A stretch of 64,000 nt of DNA from Diadema setosum (Eukaryota; Echinodermata; Echinoidea; Diadematoida; Diadematidae), in the NCBI RefSeq assembly GCF_964275005.1, contig NC_092694.1, positions 36,839,542 through 36,903,541 on the forward strand. Reading direction: 5' to 3'. The notes under the pieces are model-generated. The model saw only the letters and a list, made by a program, of their open reading frames with translations, was not told the DNA's origin and did not search any database. Position numbers and translations under genes: made by a program. The stretch's first letter is position 1, and each line of letters opens with the position of its first letter. Of this stretch, positions 1 through 11,505 are shown in pieces.

Positions 1-374
1 GTGTTGGTGTGCTTATTTGGAAAAACCTTATTGTTCCCCACCAACACTATTACCCCGGGTCGTCCTCTCCACCCTCCATATAGTTCAGCACAATCTGCGG
101 CATTTAATTTTATTTTTGTTAATTTCGTACTATAACAAGGTTCAGTCAGCAGGCAAACTTTATATAGCTGAAGATTTAAGGTCATGAACACGTTTTATGA
201 ATATCTTTTTTCAATAAATGAGGATAAAAATAATTTGAGTATCGCCATTGATCGTTTGAACCCACACAATGTCTGATTGACTGTTGGCCGCTACCATAAT
301 ATCTACAAAGTAAAATCGGATTTTACTATGAAATGGGCAATTTCAAAGTGCAACAAATTCTTGTAAACAGCATT

Positions 375-520
375 TGTTTCAGACAAACTGATAAATGATA
401 TTTCTTAATGTGATGATATATGTTTCGTGTTCGTTTTACTGTGGGACGTGAACTTACTTGTCTATGAACGAATTGCCCAGAACATCATTGACACCTTATT
501 ACGTGATTTTTTTTTTCCTA
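375..520 (+). repeat. Dispersed repeat fragment (family of 34889-35345 and 60895-61325)
   Basis: A diverged stretch shares the phrases 'gaacttacttgtc', 'atgaa/ctgaa..tgcccagaa' and 'gat/gac...acc' in the same order with copies near 35280-35345 and 61255-61325. No open frame is evident. It is a partial copy of an interspersed repeat of unknown class. Confidence 0.5.
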
Positions 521-725
521 GCCTATCTTTGTATGTATAGTTAGCATGTCGAGAATAATACATAAATCACATATCGTTACATCAATGATCCTATAACATG
601 TTGATGTATATGTGCTGTGCATAAACTTCCTTGTAAATTTTGCCAAACATGATTTCTTAGGTAGTCATATGACCTCCCATGACCTGGCTTTAATACAAAA
701 CTGTCCATCTGTGCCTATGTGAAAA

Positions 726-788
726 GGAGGAGGAGGAGGAGAAGAAGAAGAAGAAGAAGAAGAAGAAGAAAAAGAAGAAGAAGAAGAA
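726..788. repeat. GGA/GAA microsatellite
   Basis: A purine-only run passes from (GGA)n into (GAA)n with one interruption. It is a simple repeat with no coding content. Such strand-asymmetric purine tracts can form triplex DNA. Confidence 0.95.
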
Positions 789-810
789 CAGTAATCCAGG
801 GGATACCCTA

Positions 811-1056
811 CACTCTAAAAAAAATCCGAGTCAGAACTGACCCGGACCTGGGTCCGTTGGGGTCACACACCGTTCCGGGTAAAAAATGACTTGGAATTTG
901 GTCATGAAGACCCCAAATGGGGTCACCCTGACCCAATATTCGTGACTCTGAATGGGTCATATCTGACCCCATTCCTTGTCATTTCTGACCCGGAATGGTG
1001 TGTGACCCCAACGGACCCAGTTCCTGGTCAGTTCTGACTCGGATGTTTTAAGAGTG
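811..1056. mobile_element. 246-bp foldback MITE with TA target duplication
   Basis: The sequence is almost a complete palindrome. It opens with CACTCTAAAA...CCGAGTCAGAACTGACC and closes with the reverse complement GGTCAGTTCTGACTCGG...AGAGTG. TA dinucleotides flank both ends (809-810, 1057-1058), as expected for a Tc1/mariner-type MITE. The repeated word GGGTCA/TGACCC recurs through the arms. The 67-residue open frame across it is an artefact of the palindrome. Confidence 0.85.
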
Positions 1057-1229
1057 TAAGATGTGAACAAACAGGCAAACCTTTTCTGACAGCAGTCAAA
1101 CCTCTCCTTTCCTTTTTCCCTTTCTTCTATTCCTTCCCTACGCAAGTCACTCTTCAACACTTTTTTTCCCTCTTCGTATGCATTATGTATTATGCATTAT
1201 GTTAAGGGCTGCAAGCAAATCAAATTTAT

Positions 1230-1650
1230 TAGCCCACATTTGTAAACCTGCAGCAATTGGTTTCATAGTTAGCATGGAGTTTAGGTATGATTGTAGTAAC
1301 ACCTGTGCAAAATTTCGTTCCAGTTAGTCCATTACTTTCATAAAAATAAATGAAAATGCACCGTATGCATGCGTATAAAAACGCTCGCTAGCTCCGGTCC
1401 ACGCACGTACTACATGCATGCGATACATGTGTAAGTTAATGTGCGTAGCTAGCCCGCGCTCGTAATTCGATTTTGGGTCGGGTTGACCCGGTTTGAAAAT
1501 TGATTTTAAAACAATGATTTTCTCTCTTTTATCGAATTGTATAGACAGAGAGCAACAGGTGAGGTATGTTACTGTTATAACTTGTACTTGAAGTCATATT
1601 GGACCTGCTTTATGCAGTTTTGATTTCCGTGGGTTTGCAAATGTGGGCTA
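1230..1650. mobile_element. Foldback repeat with 19-bp inverted ends
   Basis: TAGCCCACATTTGTAAACC at 1230-1248 is matched, with one mismatch, by the reverse complement at 1632-1650. The interior of about 380 bp has no coding potential and contains CpG- and GCATGC-rich words near 1370-1460. It is probably a non-autonomous DNA transposon copy. No clear target-site duplication was found. Confidence 0.6.
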
Positions 1651-1975
1651 GTACCTTTAAGCTAGAGTCCTTCTGTATCATTGTACCACGGACACACTTT
1701 TGTGATACATTTATATTCAATGGAGACAAAATTAATATGTAAGCAATATAGGTATATGGGTGAAAACGTTGAACGATGTACAATAGACCGGTTTACTAAT
1801 TATATGCATAATGACGTCAACCCCACGCGACCCTAGTGATTGTAACTAAGTCGGGCAAGCGAAATAAGCGCGGACGCGCGCGCCACACTGTTTTTGCATT
1901 CACGCGTGTATTGTCTACGATCATTACTCGCTGCGGATAATCGACAACTTTTGTTTGCTATAATCTTGCTTTGAG

Positions 1976-2535
1976 ATGACGTCAGCTTCAAGTTCTAGCC
2001 AAAGTTCGAGCAAGCCATGGAAGAATTGGACAGTTAAGGAATTAACTGAGTATTTTAGGGATATAGGTGTGAGCACAAGCGGCTACAACAAGGAGAAACT
2101 CATCAAACTAGTGCAACTGCCGTAGCCGATTTGGATTTGCCCATTGATCCCGACCTCTCCCGGGCGGACACCGGCCGGTCACTGCAGGAGAAGCTCGCTC
2201 TGGTAGGCTGCTCGTTCTCCGATCCTAACAAGCTAGCTGGGTTTACATCCAACTTCGAGAGTATTCCAGATTTTGGACTCTTTGACGTGTTCAACTACCT
2301 GATCATCAATCGGACTGACTATGACTGGAAAAGCTAAAGGGATACAAGTCATTTGAGGACTACCGTCTTTTCGCGGATGGGAGTGTTTCAAGCCTGAAGT
2401 TCAATGAGGTTTCGGACACGAGCCCTTTTCGTGTTCCAGGGCGACCGGACATACCTCAACAAACCAACGTACCAGACCTGGGTCGTGATGAATAAGTCAA
2501 CGGGGGAAATAAATGTTGCCTACTGCGAATGTCAG
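1976..2535 (+). pseudogene. Frameshifted SAP-domain / SWIM-type (YqaJ-associated) gene remnant
   Basis: From ATG at 1976 the frame reads MTSASSSSQSSSKPWKNWTV, then KELTEYFRDIGVSTSGYNKE, a SAP-like helix-extended-helix segment. It stops at 2122. The match continues in another frame from 2113 (AVADLDLPIDPDL...SNFESIPDFGLFDVFNYLI) to 2337, then in a third frame (KGYKSFEDYRLFADGSV). A fourth segment ends PTYQTWVVMNKSTGEINVAY followed by CECQGG, the first Cys-x-Cys of a SWIM zinc finger. At least three frameshifts are therefore needed. From memory of the family, this order (SAP, GLFDVFN/Y.FDDYRLF, then SWIM) is typical of invertebrate YqaJ-associated proteins found with mobile DNA. The segment may end at a splice donor (GGGAG|GTTAGG near 2538). 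Sequencing indels could explain some of the breaks. Confidence 0.65.
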
Positions 2536-3563
2536 GGAGGTTAGGTCTATCATTGTTTTTGTTTTTAATTTTAGGTCTAGGCCTACGTTTAGATCTACTC
2601 TAGATCTAGGCCTAGGTCTAGTCTATCATTATTATATAGGGCTAGGCCCCCTAACTGTTATTGTTAATAGAAAAATAAGTCAAAATCGTCATTCTATTTC
2701 ATGAAGTCTAATCAGTCTGAGTCTAACTTTTAAAAAGAATCCTTGGAAACATATCGATTATGAGAGATTCGTTGTCTAGTTTAGATTTCACAATCAATCA
2801 TAATGCTTAAAATCATTGAAGCTTGAAGTGATGCGGTCATACTGTTGTATGTTCCGTAGCAGCAGTGTTTTCCACCCATTTTCAGAACTACTGGAGACAA
2901 AATCGAAGCCAAAATTCAATAAAATCGAAACTATAGTCCAAATTGCGTTTGATCACAGCAGAATTTTCCCTCATCTAAGGTTGGGAATTGATTTAGAGCC
3001 ACACGAAATGCCAGGAGGTAAAGTCGAAGTTGATGCATCGCACACATGCACACAACATACACGTAAGTCTACATGTGGGGACGTGTCGGGGACGGCTGCA
3101 GCAGCCGACGTTGCAGGCTCGCATCCTTTGTTTGCCCGAGGTTGCGGCCGTGTGCAAAATTAAAGATCTGTGCATACATTAGTAAACCGGCCTATTGGCC
3201 ATTTTCGGGCTTTGCGATATTCAGACCCTTGTAAAATTGTCACCTGTGGGTGTTTTTCATAGTTTTATGTATCATTTGGTAGGGGAGGGTTGTGCCTTTC
3301 AGAAAATATACACTTTGTATTGTTGTTACCGCATTCCTTTAAAAAATAATGCCTTAAAGTTGAAAAAATTGACAAAAATACATATTTTATGAAAAAATCC
3401 CAGAATCAGAAGTCGCAATTTTTTTTCTTATCCAATTCTACAGCTTTGTTTTTCCTTGTGAGTAAGCCCACATACTCCAACTATTTAATCAAGTACTTCT
3501 GCCGTGAACGTGTTTATTATTTATCTTATCAGGAACTTTTGAATTCACTCATGTCTGAAAAAG

Positions 3564-6500
3564 AACGTCTCTGAATGAATTATCTTTTCCTTGACGCAAA
3601 AACTCCAGGATGAATATGAAAACATGTAAGGCCATATTTATTTAGCGTCTTATCCATACTACCATTCCATCAAAATTTGTGAGTGAGCTGTATAAAATAA
3701 TCGCGTGGTGGCTCATTAAAGAAAATTATACTGAATAACCATCAGAGATGTTCGATTGGTTAATGGTGTCATTAATGAAAGTTGATTATGCTTGAGATAA
3801 AAACTGGTGATCAGTACGTCACTGTGAGCCAGGCGATTATGATGATTGGCAACAAGAGCAGCATACTGTCCATAAAAATGAGTTCTGGTTGAAAATCCAA
3901 ATTGGCAAACGTCTCTGATCAAAGCGAATGTCTCTGATTGAAAATCTCTAAAGGGATATTCCCTCATCTGACACTTACACACTGCATGATACTTTATTTG
4001 CGCGCTTGTATTACGCACTGACGCGCCATCCTGCAATCGAGTCGGCATAATTCAACAACGGAAATGCCCACAAATCCTGAAAATGTGAGTAATAACAAAA
4101 ACTTTCCTGGTGTTTGTGCCGATTTATAACAGTTATCATTCCGTAGATTTGCCAATTAGTATCATCTGTGAAATTATGTATTTTAACCTTTGGATTAGAA
4201 ATAAATTAAAGAAGGATAGACAGTAAATATGTAAGATTCTACATGAAGACCAAAGACCTATGAGCAAAATGAAAAACGTCTCTGATAATTACTGTTTCAT
4301 GAAATAAAGACATCCATTCTACAAATTATGAGAACATTAAAGTAAAATTAGGTCTGGATTGGTGCGGTTAGTATTATAGGAACAAGAAGAACAAAGTTTA
4401 CACGGGCGTGTTATAATATTAAGAAAAATGAAGCTTCCTGAAATATGTTGAAAATGTGTAGAAGAGTTTCAGATTTAAGGTTTTCTGTTGATTGAGCAAG
4501 TGTAAACACATGGCCTGGACAGAAACTGTGTTTTATGACTAGTAATAGGTCAGTAGTCTATAATTATATTGTAGTAGTCACTTTGAATTACGTATTTTTT
4601 TGTGAGAGAAGCAGAAATGTAAGAAAAACAGGTTTAGGTCAGGGACGTTCTCTGAACAAATCAGATATGTTCTCAAACCAATATTAATGACCCATCATGG
4701 CGAATTGCTGCCTACGTTTGTAGCACATAGGTTCCTCAATCCAAATATAATGCTAATATCTTGAAAAAATCAAACCCTTTAAGTACTGATAAGCAAAGAT
4801 GTTTACGTCAGAGACGTTATACGGGACGTTTTACATATTTTCAACTACTACAATTGGGAGTAGATCTTTCATTATTCCACAGTAGATGGCCCTCGTATAC
4901 ATACATTGTTCTAGGTAATTTGCGCAATCTAAAAACAATGTTGATTTTATAATTTTGATCAGAGACGTTCATTTTTTTGTGCGTACATTGCTCCAGTGCA
5001 TGGCAAGTTAACTTTAATATCATTTTTACTCTATTTTTTTTTCTTACAGCAAGATGGGAAGACCGGGTGGATTGTAAACACTCCGAATATCCTGTTTAGG
5101 ATCTTTAGTCTCAGTCATGTTCATGGAGCCTACAAGTTCCAGACCACGGCCGTGGTACTGGCAAGACCGGACGGATATCTAGGAGGTGCCATCTGTTTAC
5201 ACAATAATGACTTTCCCAACCCCGGTTTCAGGTGTCGCAAGCGACACAGTCGATACTATGCACTGATTGAGGACATTGAATACCAAATGAAGGAGAAATG
5301 CAGTTCAATGTTATAATGCCGACTCTGTTTTTAATGCACGTCACTACGTTTGCTTTTGAGCCTGTGAAATTTTAGGCTTATACGCTAAGAAGTAAAGGTT
5401 CAAATAATTTGCACCCAATTTGAAACAATGGCATGACACACTTGAACCCTTAATTATTTTTAATTGCACCCTTACTTAACTGCCTTTTTGAATTTTTGCC
5501 AATTTCTGCAAATAAGGTTTTTGTACAGTGGATAAGAATATGTAAATGAGTGAGCTAACCATGCCATAACCTCTCCATTTTCCATTGATCGTGTACAAAA
5601 AATAACGACAATTTAATGTTTCTGGCATTGAAATCTGAAACATAATGCTATTCCTGGTTGATTACCTTCGGAATAGTGATCAATTACATATATACCCGGA
5701 TTTAAGCCTGGGGCATAATTATGTTTGAATGAAAAACTGGAAATTTCAAAATATTATGTTCAAATGTTATGGCAAGTTGTGAGGGGATGACATGCTCTTT
5801 TTGCCATTTGCAGATTCATAATGACTATTCAAAAACTGTTTACTGAAGAACTAACGAAACTTCAAAATGTCACAACCTTCTCATTTTTGTGGAGCCCGTA
5901 TGATTTTCTTTCTTATCAGCGAATAACTTTATACATTTGGGCTGAATTTCCCCTTTAATGAAGCTTTTTCCTTTGGAAGTAAGGTGAAATATTCTAGTGA
6001 TATTTTTGAGGTTTGTAAGCCAAATACATGAGAAAAGGAAAAATACTAACGTCTGTGATGAAACAAGAAAACGTCTATTAAGAATGTCCCTTACCTAGTT
6101 TCCACTATGAACACTATAATGCATCGCCTTTGAGTTGAAGGAAGAAGGATTAATAATCACCTAACGATGTGACAGATAAAATGTAATATTGTTATGTTAT
6201 CATTGCCAACCTCTTGAAAGAGGTTTTCAGTTCACTTTTGGTCAACAAACAGTTGCTATACCATACTGTCGATATTCTTTTGAGTTTGGTGTTGTGGCAA
6301 GTGCATTACATTGTTTACAATTTATATCTGCCATAGTATGAAAAAACAAGCGCAGCGAAATTTGATGCTTCTAGGATAAGCAAAGGTTAATTACAGCTTT
6401 CTGAGACGACATCATAACAGTGGCCCAGATACGGTCCCTAATGAAAATCCAAACTGGCTTATACTCATACAATCATATTTTCGACTAAGGGGTCAAATTA

Positions 6501-7511
6501 AATTAGTATCAATAAATTTGTGTCTACCTGTGTTATAGATTTGGACTACAATTGAGAGCAAACATATACAAAATTGATAGCTTGTGGGCACACCTGCATA
6601 TACACCTGAAGGTAAAATGCAAAGTAGTGGTCATCATAAACAAAAACAATTCTCGACATTTAGGCCTAGGTAAATGATTTCTCAATGAATGTGGTATGTC
6701 CATTTGCTTGATGTTTAATTTTAGTGATAACTTACAGCCGAAACGTCCCTGATGGAAAAGCAAATGTCTCTGATATAAATGAGTTATTAGGTAAAGTAAT
6801 TGAAATTGCAAATTTTTCATGTGATTTTGTTGTCTGTCATTAAAAGGTGTTGTAAGATCTGAATAATGTATCAAGAACAGGCTTGTTGTTGATTTTTGGT
6901 GCAGAAATCGAAATTCCTCTTACAATTTGGAGATTCGTAGTTACAATCAGTTAGTATATGAAAAATAATTCAAGTTGAAATTACCATTCTGAATTGTTGA
7001 CAAAAGATTAACATGTGTTTAATAAAGGAAAATGTTGTTTCCTCACAAAACTCTTAAATATGGATCAAAGGACATCATTTGTATTGCCTATGTCTGAGGA
7101 ACGTCTATGAGTGAAACCAGAACGTGTCTGATCAAAACATGGCTTACTTCCAGCGTCTGTATAGGGCTTTTATGGTGATTTGATCAAACGAAATGCACTA
7201 AATTCATTATTAGTATCTACTGAACATTAACATTTAAACAAATGAGACCCCTGCTACATGTTTTGTTCAAATGAGATGAAAGTGAAGATAAGAATATGAA
7301 AATCTCTGCTTAAATGACAAAAACTCAACTTTTTCTTTAACTTCAATGTGTATTAGCTTTTGTAAACTTCACAGGAGGTAAACAATATTTTAGGAACAAA
7401 TTAACACAGTCTTCGAAAGTATGAACAAGATTAAACTATTTTCATTTGAATGTTTTTTCACCCTTCATTTGAAATTTCACTAAAACGATGTTTATTTTAG
7501 TCAGAGACATT
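3564..7511. repeat. Dispersed AACGTCTCTGA motif cluster (about 14 copies)
   Basis: Exact or one-mismatch copies occur at 3564, 3908, 3927, 4275, 6048, 6742, 6763, 7100 and 7121 on the plus strand. They occur at 3742, 4639, 4808, 4959 and 7501 as the reverse complement TCAGAGACGTT. The flanks often extend to GAACGTCTCTGATCAAA. The copies are not in a tandem array and are spaced tens to hundreds of bases apart. All fall inside the 1753-7705 TIR element and none was noticed elsewhere in the window. Repeated subterminal or internal transposase-binding sites are one possible explanation. Confidence 0.6.
5050..5316 (+). CDS. Possible terminal exon of an unrecognised protein
   Basis: A strong 3' splice site precedes the frame: a long T-rich tract ending TTCTTACAG at 5049. 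The exon then reads QDGKTGWIVNTPNILFRIFS and continues through VHGAYKFQTTAVVLARPDGY and LCLHNN/FRCRKRHSRYYALIED-like residues to a stop at 5314-5316. That is about 88 residues with no internal stop and ordinary amino-acid composition. No family is recognised. Its position inside the 1753-7705 element, downstream of the SAP/SWIM remnant and on the same strand, suggests it could be the last exon of the same element-borne gene. That link is inference. A chance open frame remains possible. Confidence 0.35.
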   Translation, partial: QDGKTGWIVNTPNILFRIFSLSHVHGAYKFQTTAVVLARPDGYLGGAICLHNNDFPNPGFRCRKRHSRYYALIEDIEYQMKEKCSSML

Positions 7512-7705
7512 CGCCATTATGTCACAGTTCTATTTAACCTTGAATAAAAACAACACCCTTGGAGATATCCCAGTATAATTGGGTTTGCAAGAAAGGTGAC
7601 AATAATGACATTTCACTGAGATATATCTATATCAATGAGTCACATGTTTTAATTTTGACCCCTGATTTGCCCAATTGTACATCGTTCAACGTTTTCACCC
7701 ATATA

Positions 7706-8752
7706 TATATAATATATATATTATACATATACATATAGTCAAAATGTGTGTACATGTACAATGATAATGCAAAAACCAATAAATCAAATCAAAGCAACTC
7801 GTATCAAACATCAATCAAATCAAAGTGACTCAAATCAAACGTCAGAAAATATACAAAAGATCGGCTAAATACAGTGTTTGTTGCCAAGGGAAAGTTGTTA
7901 AGCAGAGTAAACGCTTATGCTCACAGCCAAAAAAAAAGAAAAAAGAAAAAAGAAGAGCGCCTTAATACATGAAAGGGCAGGTTTACCCTAATGTACATGT
8001 ACGAATTGAGTGAATGGAACAATTTTAGTGGAGCACATGAGTGAAAGTTTGAGGAAAATCCGTTCCAAATACTAACTGCAATTTGTGATGTCTCGTATGA
8101 ACGATATACAGAAAATGTAAAAAAAAAAAAAAGAAATCCACAAAATTTATTTCTTTATGAAAAATACACTTTCCCTTGATTGTTACTGACGCACATAACT
8201 AAGGGAAATATACTCCCCCTTGCTTTCTAAAACAGCTACGGCCAACGCTCATTCGATTTGTAAGAAATATGAAAATATGTTGATTCGGTTTATAACTTTT
8301 TTTTTTTTTATATCGCTGTACGTATATATACGTACCATTACAAAATTGTCGTGGTCTTCTCATTCATCAATGGCTGCACAGAAACTTTTATCATTCATAA
8401 CTTTTGAACGGATTTTTGTCAAACTTTCACTGATGTGTTCTACTAATGTTGATGAATCCACTTAATCTATACAATATGAATGAAGTTGTCCTTAAAATGA
8501 ATGCGATTAGACTTCTTTGAATGAAATTGATATATTCATCAATGTTAGCATTGCATTTAGGCCTACGTACGCCTCATGATCAACCATGCCTCTATGTTGT
8601 ATGTTTAAATCTAGTGACGGTCATACGCATCATGATATTGATGAAGTGTTTTGACAAATAATAATTTCACTGAAGAATTTCAAGTCTTGCTGATCATTAG
8701 GAAATGTCAACCTTGGTAGTTGTTTGAAGGAATTTCTCATGCTCATTGTAGA
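7706..8752. other. Non-coding; TA-rich tract and A/T runs
   Basis: A (TA)n-like tract (7701-7735), repeated 'aatcaaatcaaa' words (7785-7835) and poly-A runs are present. The segment 8485-8690 shares words such as 'gaatgcgat.ag.cttcttt.aatgaaat' with 35840-36130 and is probably an interspersed repeat fragment. No gene is supported. Confidence 0.5.
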
Positions 8753-8754
8753 TT

Positions 8755-8978
8755 TATCATTATCATCATCGTGTCAATTATGATCAAATATTTATCAATT
8801 ATGATGTTTGCATTTGGAAAATAAGTGAGCAACTCGATCGATAAGAAACTAGATAACCTGTATCTTTATCATTATCATCATCGTGTCAATTATGATCAAA
8901 TATTTATCAATTATGATGTTTGCATTTGGAAAATAAGTGAGCAACTCGATCGATAAGAAACTAGATAACCTGTATCTT
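8755..8978. repeat. 112-bp unit duplicated exactly in tandem
   Basis: The block beginning ATCATTATCATCATCGTGTC and ending ...AACCTGTATCTTT occurs twice back to back with a period of 112 bp and no difference seen by eye. The identity implies a very recent duplication, or an assembly artefact. Confidence 0.9.
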
Positions 8979-10290
8979 TATGTTATTGCTAGATAGTAAA
9001 ATGACTGCGATATTGACGACATGGTAACCGTTTGGGTATTAATGACAGTGATTCCAATAACGGTGAACACGCCGACCTTATGGCGGCATTTTTTAAATGC
9101 ATTTGAATTCAAAGTTGTGCAAATTTTGTACAAAGGAATACGTTTAAGTTGCTACTGATGTCATAATTGTGTTCACACCAGAATTGACTTTCTATTGGTT
9201 TTATACGCCGAGATGATAAGCGCAAATAGGTATACATGGCGGTCATTTTGAATTCATGAAGAATTAAACATTTTAAGGAACTTTTACTATACCGATAGCT
9301 CTTCCGGGTTAAATGCAAGTGAAATGCTTTCTGTTGCAATTTGTTTTGGGTTATTCCATATTTTAACTGGACTATATGCAGTGATGACAATGTTATTAAG
9401 GGCGATAACGATAATGCTAGCTATAATATAATGAATATAATGATTAAAGCTGGTATAATGAGGATGGGAAGGAAGGTTCACTGAAATTAATCTTCAGGTG
9501 ATGATGGGGATGAAATATCAATGCTCCGTAAAATAAAAAAAAAAAAAAATCTCGAAAGTGCCCCTAAATGATTGCCCTGAAGGCCTGATCGGAATGGTAG
9601 TCAGCATACAAGTCAAACTTAAATTGTTATGTACCCCTCATTCTACGAAGTTTTCTGTAGAAATGCGTTTTTGCATTTCGTGTCTTGAAAGTTATCTACA
9701 ATGATCTAGTAAAAAGACAAATAGGAGACCGGTGTACTATTATTTTTACGTCATCTGTTTTGACCGCGTAGTAGTTAATAGGACCGTAGGATGGTTTAAA
9801 TTTCAATATTCCTAAGTATATACTTAACATTTAGCGATTTTTATGAGTACAGATGGAAAGTTGATCACAGTTTCATAATATTCATGCAGACAGAGCATTT
9901 CGTTCCATAGCTTTGACGCAAAATTTTACTTCATTTCTCATAAAGAATGAGTTGAGGGGGAAAATAATTACTTAGGAAGTAGCAGTTCAGGCCTGAACGA
10001 TCTTGGGATCATACGGCGAAATAAAGATGGTTGTAAGCTCCTTGGAGGCTTTAAGCAGCAAAGGAATGATTTGTATTTTAATCAACATTTGCACATAACA
10101 ATTATTCAGATTACTATGGGCATATTGACGCTCTTGAACAAGTGTCAATGTCTTCAAGATTTCCACAGTAAACTCTCAGACGGTTATGATCTAGTTTACA
10201 GCATTGAGTAACTCCATCAGCCTTTTTTCTTTCAGTTTTTGATAGAGACCTATTAACCTTGAGATATTCTATTGTCTGTTAACTGTGATT
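8979..10290. other. No gene recognised
   Basis: The sequence is AT-rich with only short unconvincing open frames on either strand. A poly-A run sits at 9535-9549. Nothing structured was detected. Confidence 0.5.
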
Positions 10291-10567
10291 TTCAGTGTAA
10301 TTATCAATATCAATTATATAAAAATATATGTGGGTGCACACCAAAGAGGTCATGCCCTGTTCTGCTCTGCAAATGTGCGCTATTTTGTCCATGTTATGAC
10401 TGGAGCTGGTCCATCATATTGCCATATTTGGATCGTTATAGCCTCAGGAACCTTCTGGACATGTTTTATCACTCTTGGATCCACGAAACTTGAGTTTTTT
10501 GTGATCATCATTTTTGGGATTGTCCTGCAGTATTTAATAGCTACCAGTGCTCTGCATTGCATACAGT

Positions 10568-11464
10568 ATGGGTCGTCCAAAACAAGGGAAGAATCCAGGC
10601 AAATTCCTCACTCCACAGCGTGCTCGCACTCCATCACATATCAACGTGGCCAAGGAGAGTGTTATCGCCCACGGGGGAATAGACACTGCAGTCAAAAAAG
10701 TGAGGGGCATGGAGGATAAAGCAGGGCCCAAACCAGAGGGGAATGGGGTGTTCATTAACTTCGACGGTATACTAGACCAGCTGGAGGGTGTCAGCCAGAT
10801 GGGGGCGAGAGCTGCCCAGGGTGACATGTCCACAATTGTTGCTACTGCTGTCCAAGCAGCGGTTAAAGCTGCAGTACCTGCTATTGTGCAGGCTGTAAAA
10901 GATGCCTGCATGGCGAGTGTGACGGAGATCGTAAACCCATACCTCCTTCGTACGCAATTCAAACAAGACGAGATCCAGCAGGAGATGAGGAGGGAAAACC
11001 TGCGGGTGAACGGCCTCCCTGAGAATGAGGAGGAGACAGGTGAGGCTCTCATCCAAAAAGTATGCAACATAGCCAAAGAAGTTGGTGTCGACATCAAACC
11101 CGATGACATCTCCATGTGCAATCGGGTTGGAAAACAGAGAACCGACGGCAAACCTCGACAGGCCATCGTCAGGTTTGTGGCTAGGAGGAGAAGGGATGAG
11201 CTATATGATGCACGGTTCAAGTTAAAGGGGAGAGACCAGTACAAAGGTCTGTTCATCAACGAGGACCTCACCCCGATGCGGTTAGCTGTGCTTGCCAGGG
11301 CCAAGGATTCACAGAGTGTGATGAAAACGAAAACCAAATCAGGGAACATCATCTGCAAACTGCATAATGGTGAACAAAAGATCTTACGCAACCCTGATGA
11401 CTTGTTTGACATTGGAATCGACGATGTTGATTACGGTGATTTCAAACTTCATGTTCTTGCTTAA
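10568..11464 (+). CDS. Non-LTR retrotransposon ORF1 protein
   Basis: This is an uninterrupted frame of about 298 codons from ATG 10568 (MGRPKQGKNPGKFLTPQRAR). An upstream in-frame start seven codons earlier is less likely. The N-terminal third is basic and Ala-rich (AVQAAVKAAVPAIVQAVKDA, helix/coiled-coil-like). The C-terminal half has an L1-ORF1-like RNA-recognition pattern: RRENLRVNGLPENEEET, ISMCNRVGK, QAIVRFVARRRRDELYDARF and LFINEDLTPMR. Such proteins bind the element RNA to form the retrotransposition RNP. It lies directly 5' of the endonuclease/RT remnant on the same strand. ORF1 is intact while ORF2 is broken, so the copy is not autonomous as read. Confidence 0.85.
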   Translation: MGRPKQGKNPGKFLTPQRARTPSHINVAKESVIAHGGIDTAVKKVRGMEDKAGPKPEGNGVFINFDGILDQLEGVSQMGARAAQGDMSTIVATAVQAAVKAAVPAIVQAVKDACMASVTEIVNPYLLRTQFKQDEIQQEMRRENLRVNGLPENEEETGEALIQKVCNIAKEVGVDIKPDDISMCNRVGKQRTDGKPRQAIVRFVARRRRDELYDARFKLKGRDQYKGLFINEDLTPMRLAVLARAKDSQSVMKTKTKSGNIICKLHNGEQKILRNPDDLFDIGIDDVDYGDFKLHVLA

Positions 11465-11505
11465 GAAAGCACATTAACACTGTATTATTTTAAGAGTACA
11501 CATAA

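Larger units (their letters stand above)
1753..7705. mobile_element. Candidate 5.95-kb DNA transposon with 32-bp perfect TIRs
   Basis: Positions 1753-1784 (starting TATATGGGTGAAAACGTTGA) and 7674-7705 are exact reverse complements over 32 bp. Sequence immediately inside the two ends does not match. The left end leads into a CpG-rich promoter-like segment and a SAP/SWIM-type coding remnant (1976-2535). The middle carries a spliced-looking final exon (5050-5316). An 11-bp motif close to AACGTCTCTGA recurs in both orientations from 3564 to 7511. The right end abuts a TA-rich microsatellite, so a target duplication cannot be resolved. It could be a decayed autonomous element of an uncharacterised superfamily, or a non-autonomous element that captured a gene. 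No transposase catalytic domain was recognised. Confidence 0.7.

Noticed and set aside
10534..11412. A 292-codon open frame on the minus strand
   Set aside because: It is the antisense shadow of the intact retrotransposon ORF1, which has recognisable motifs on the plus strand.
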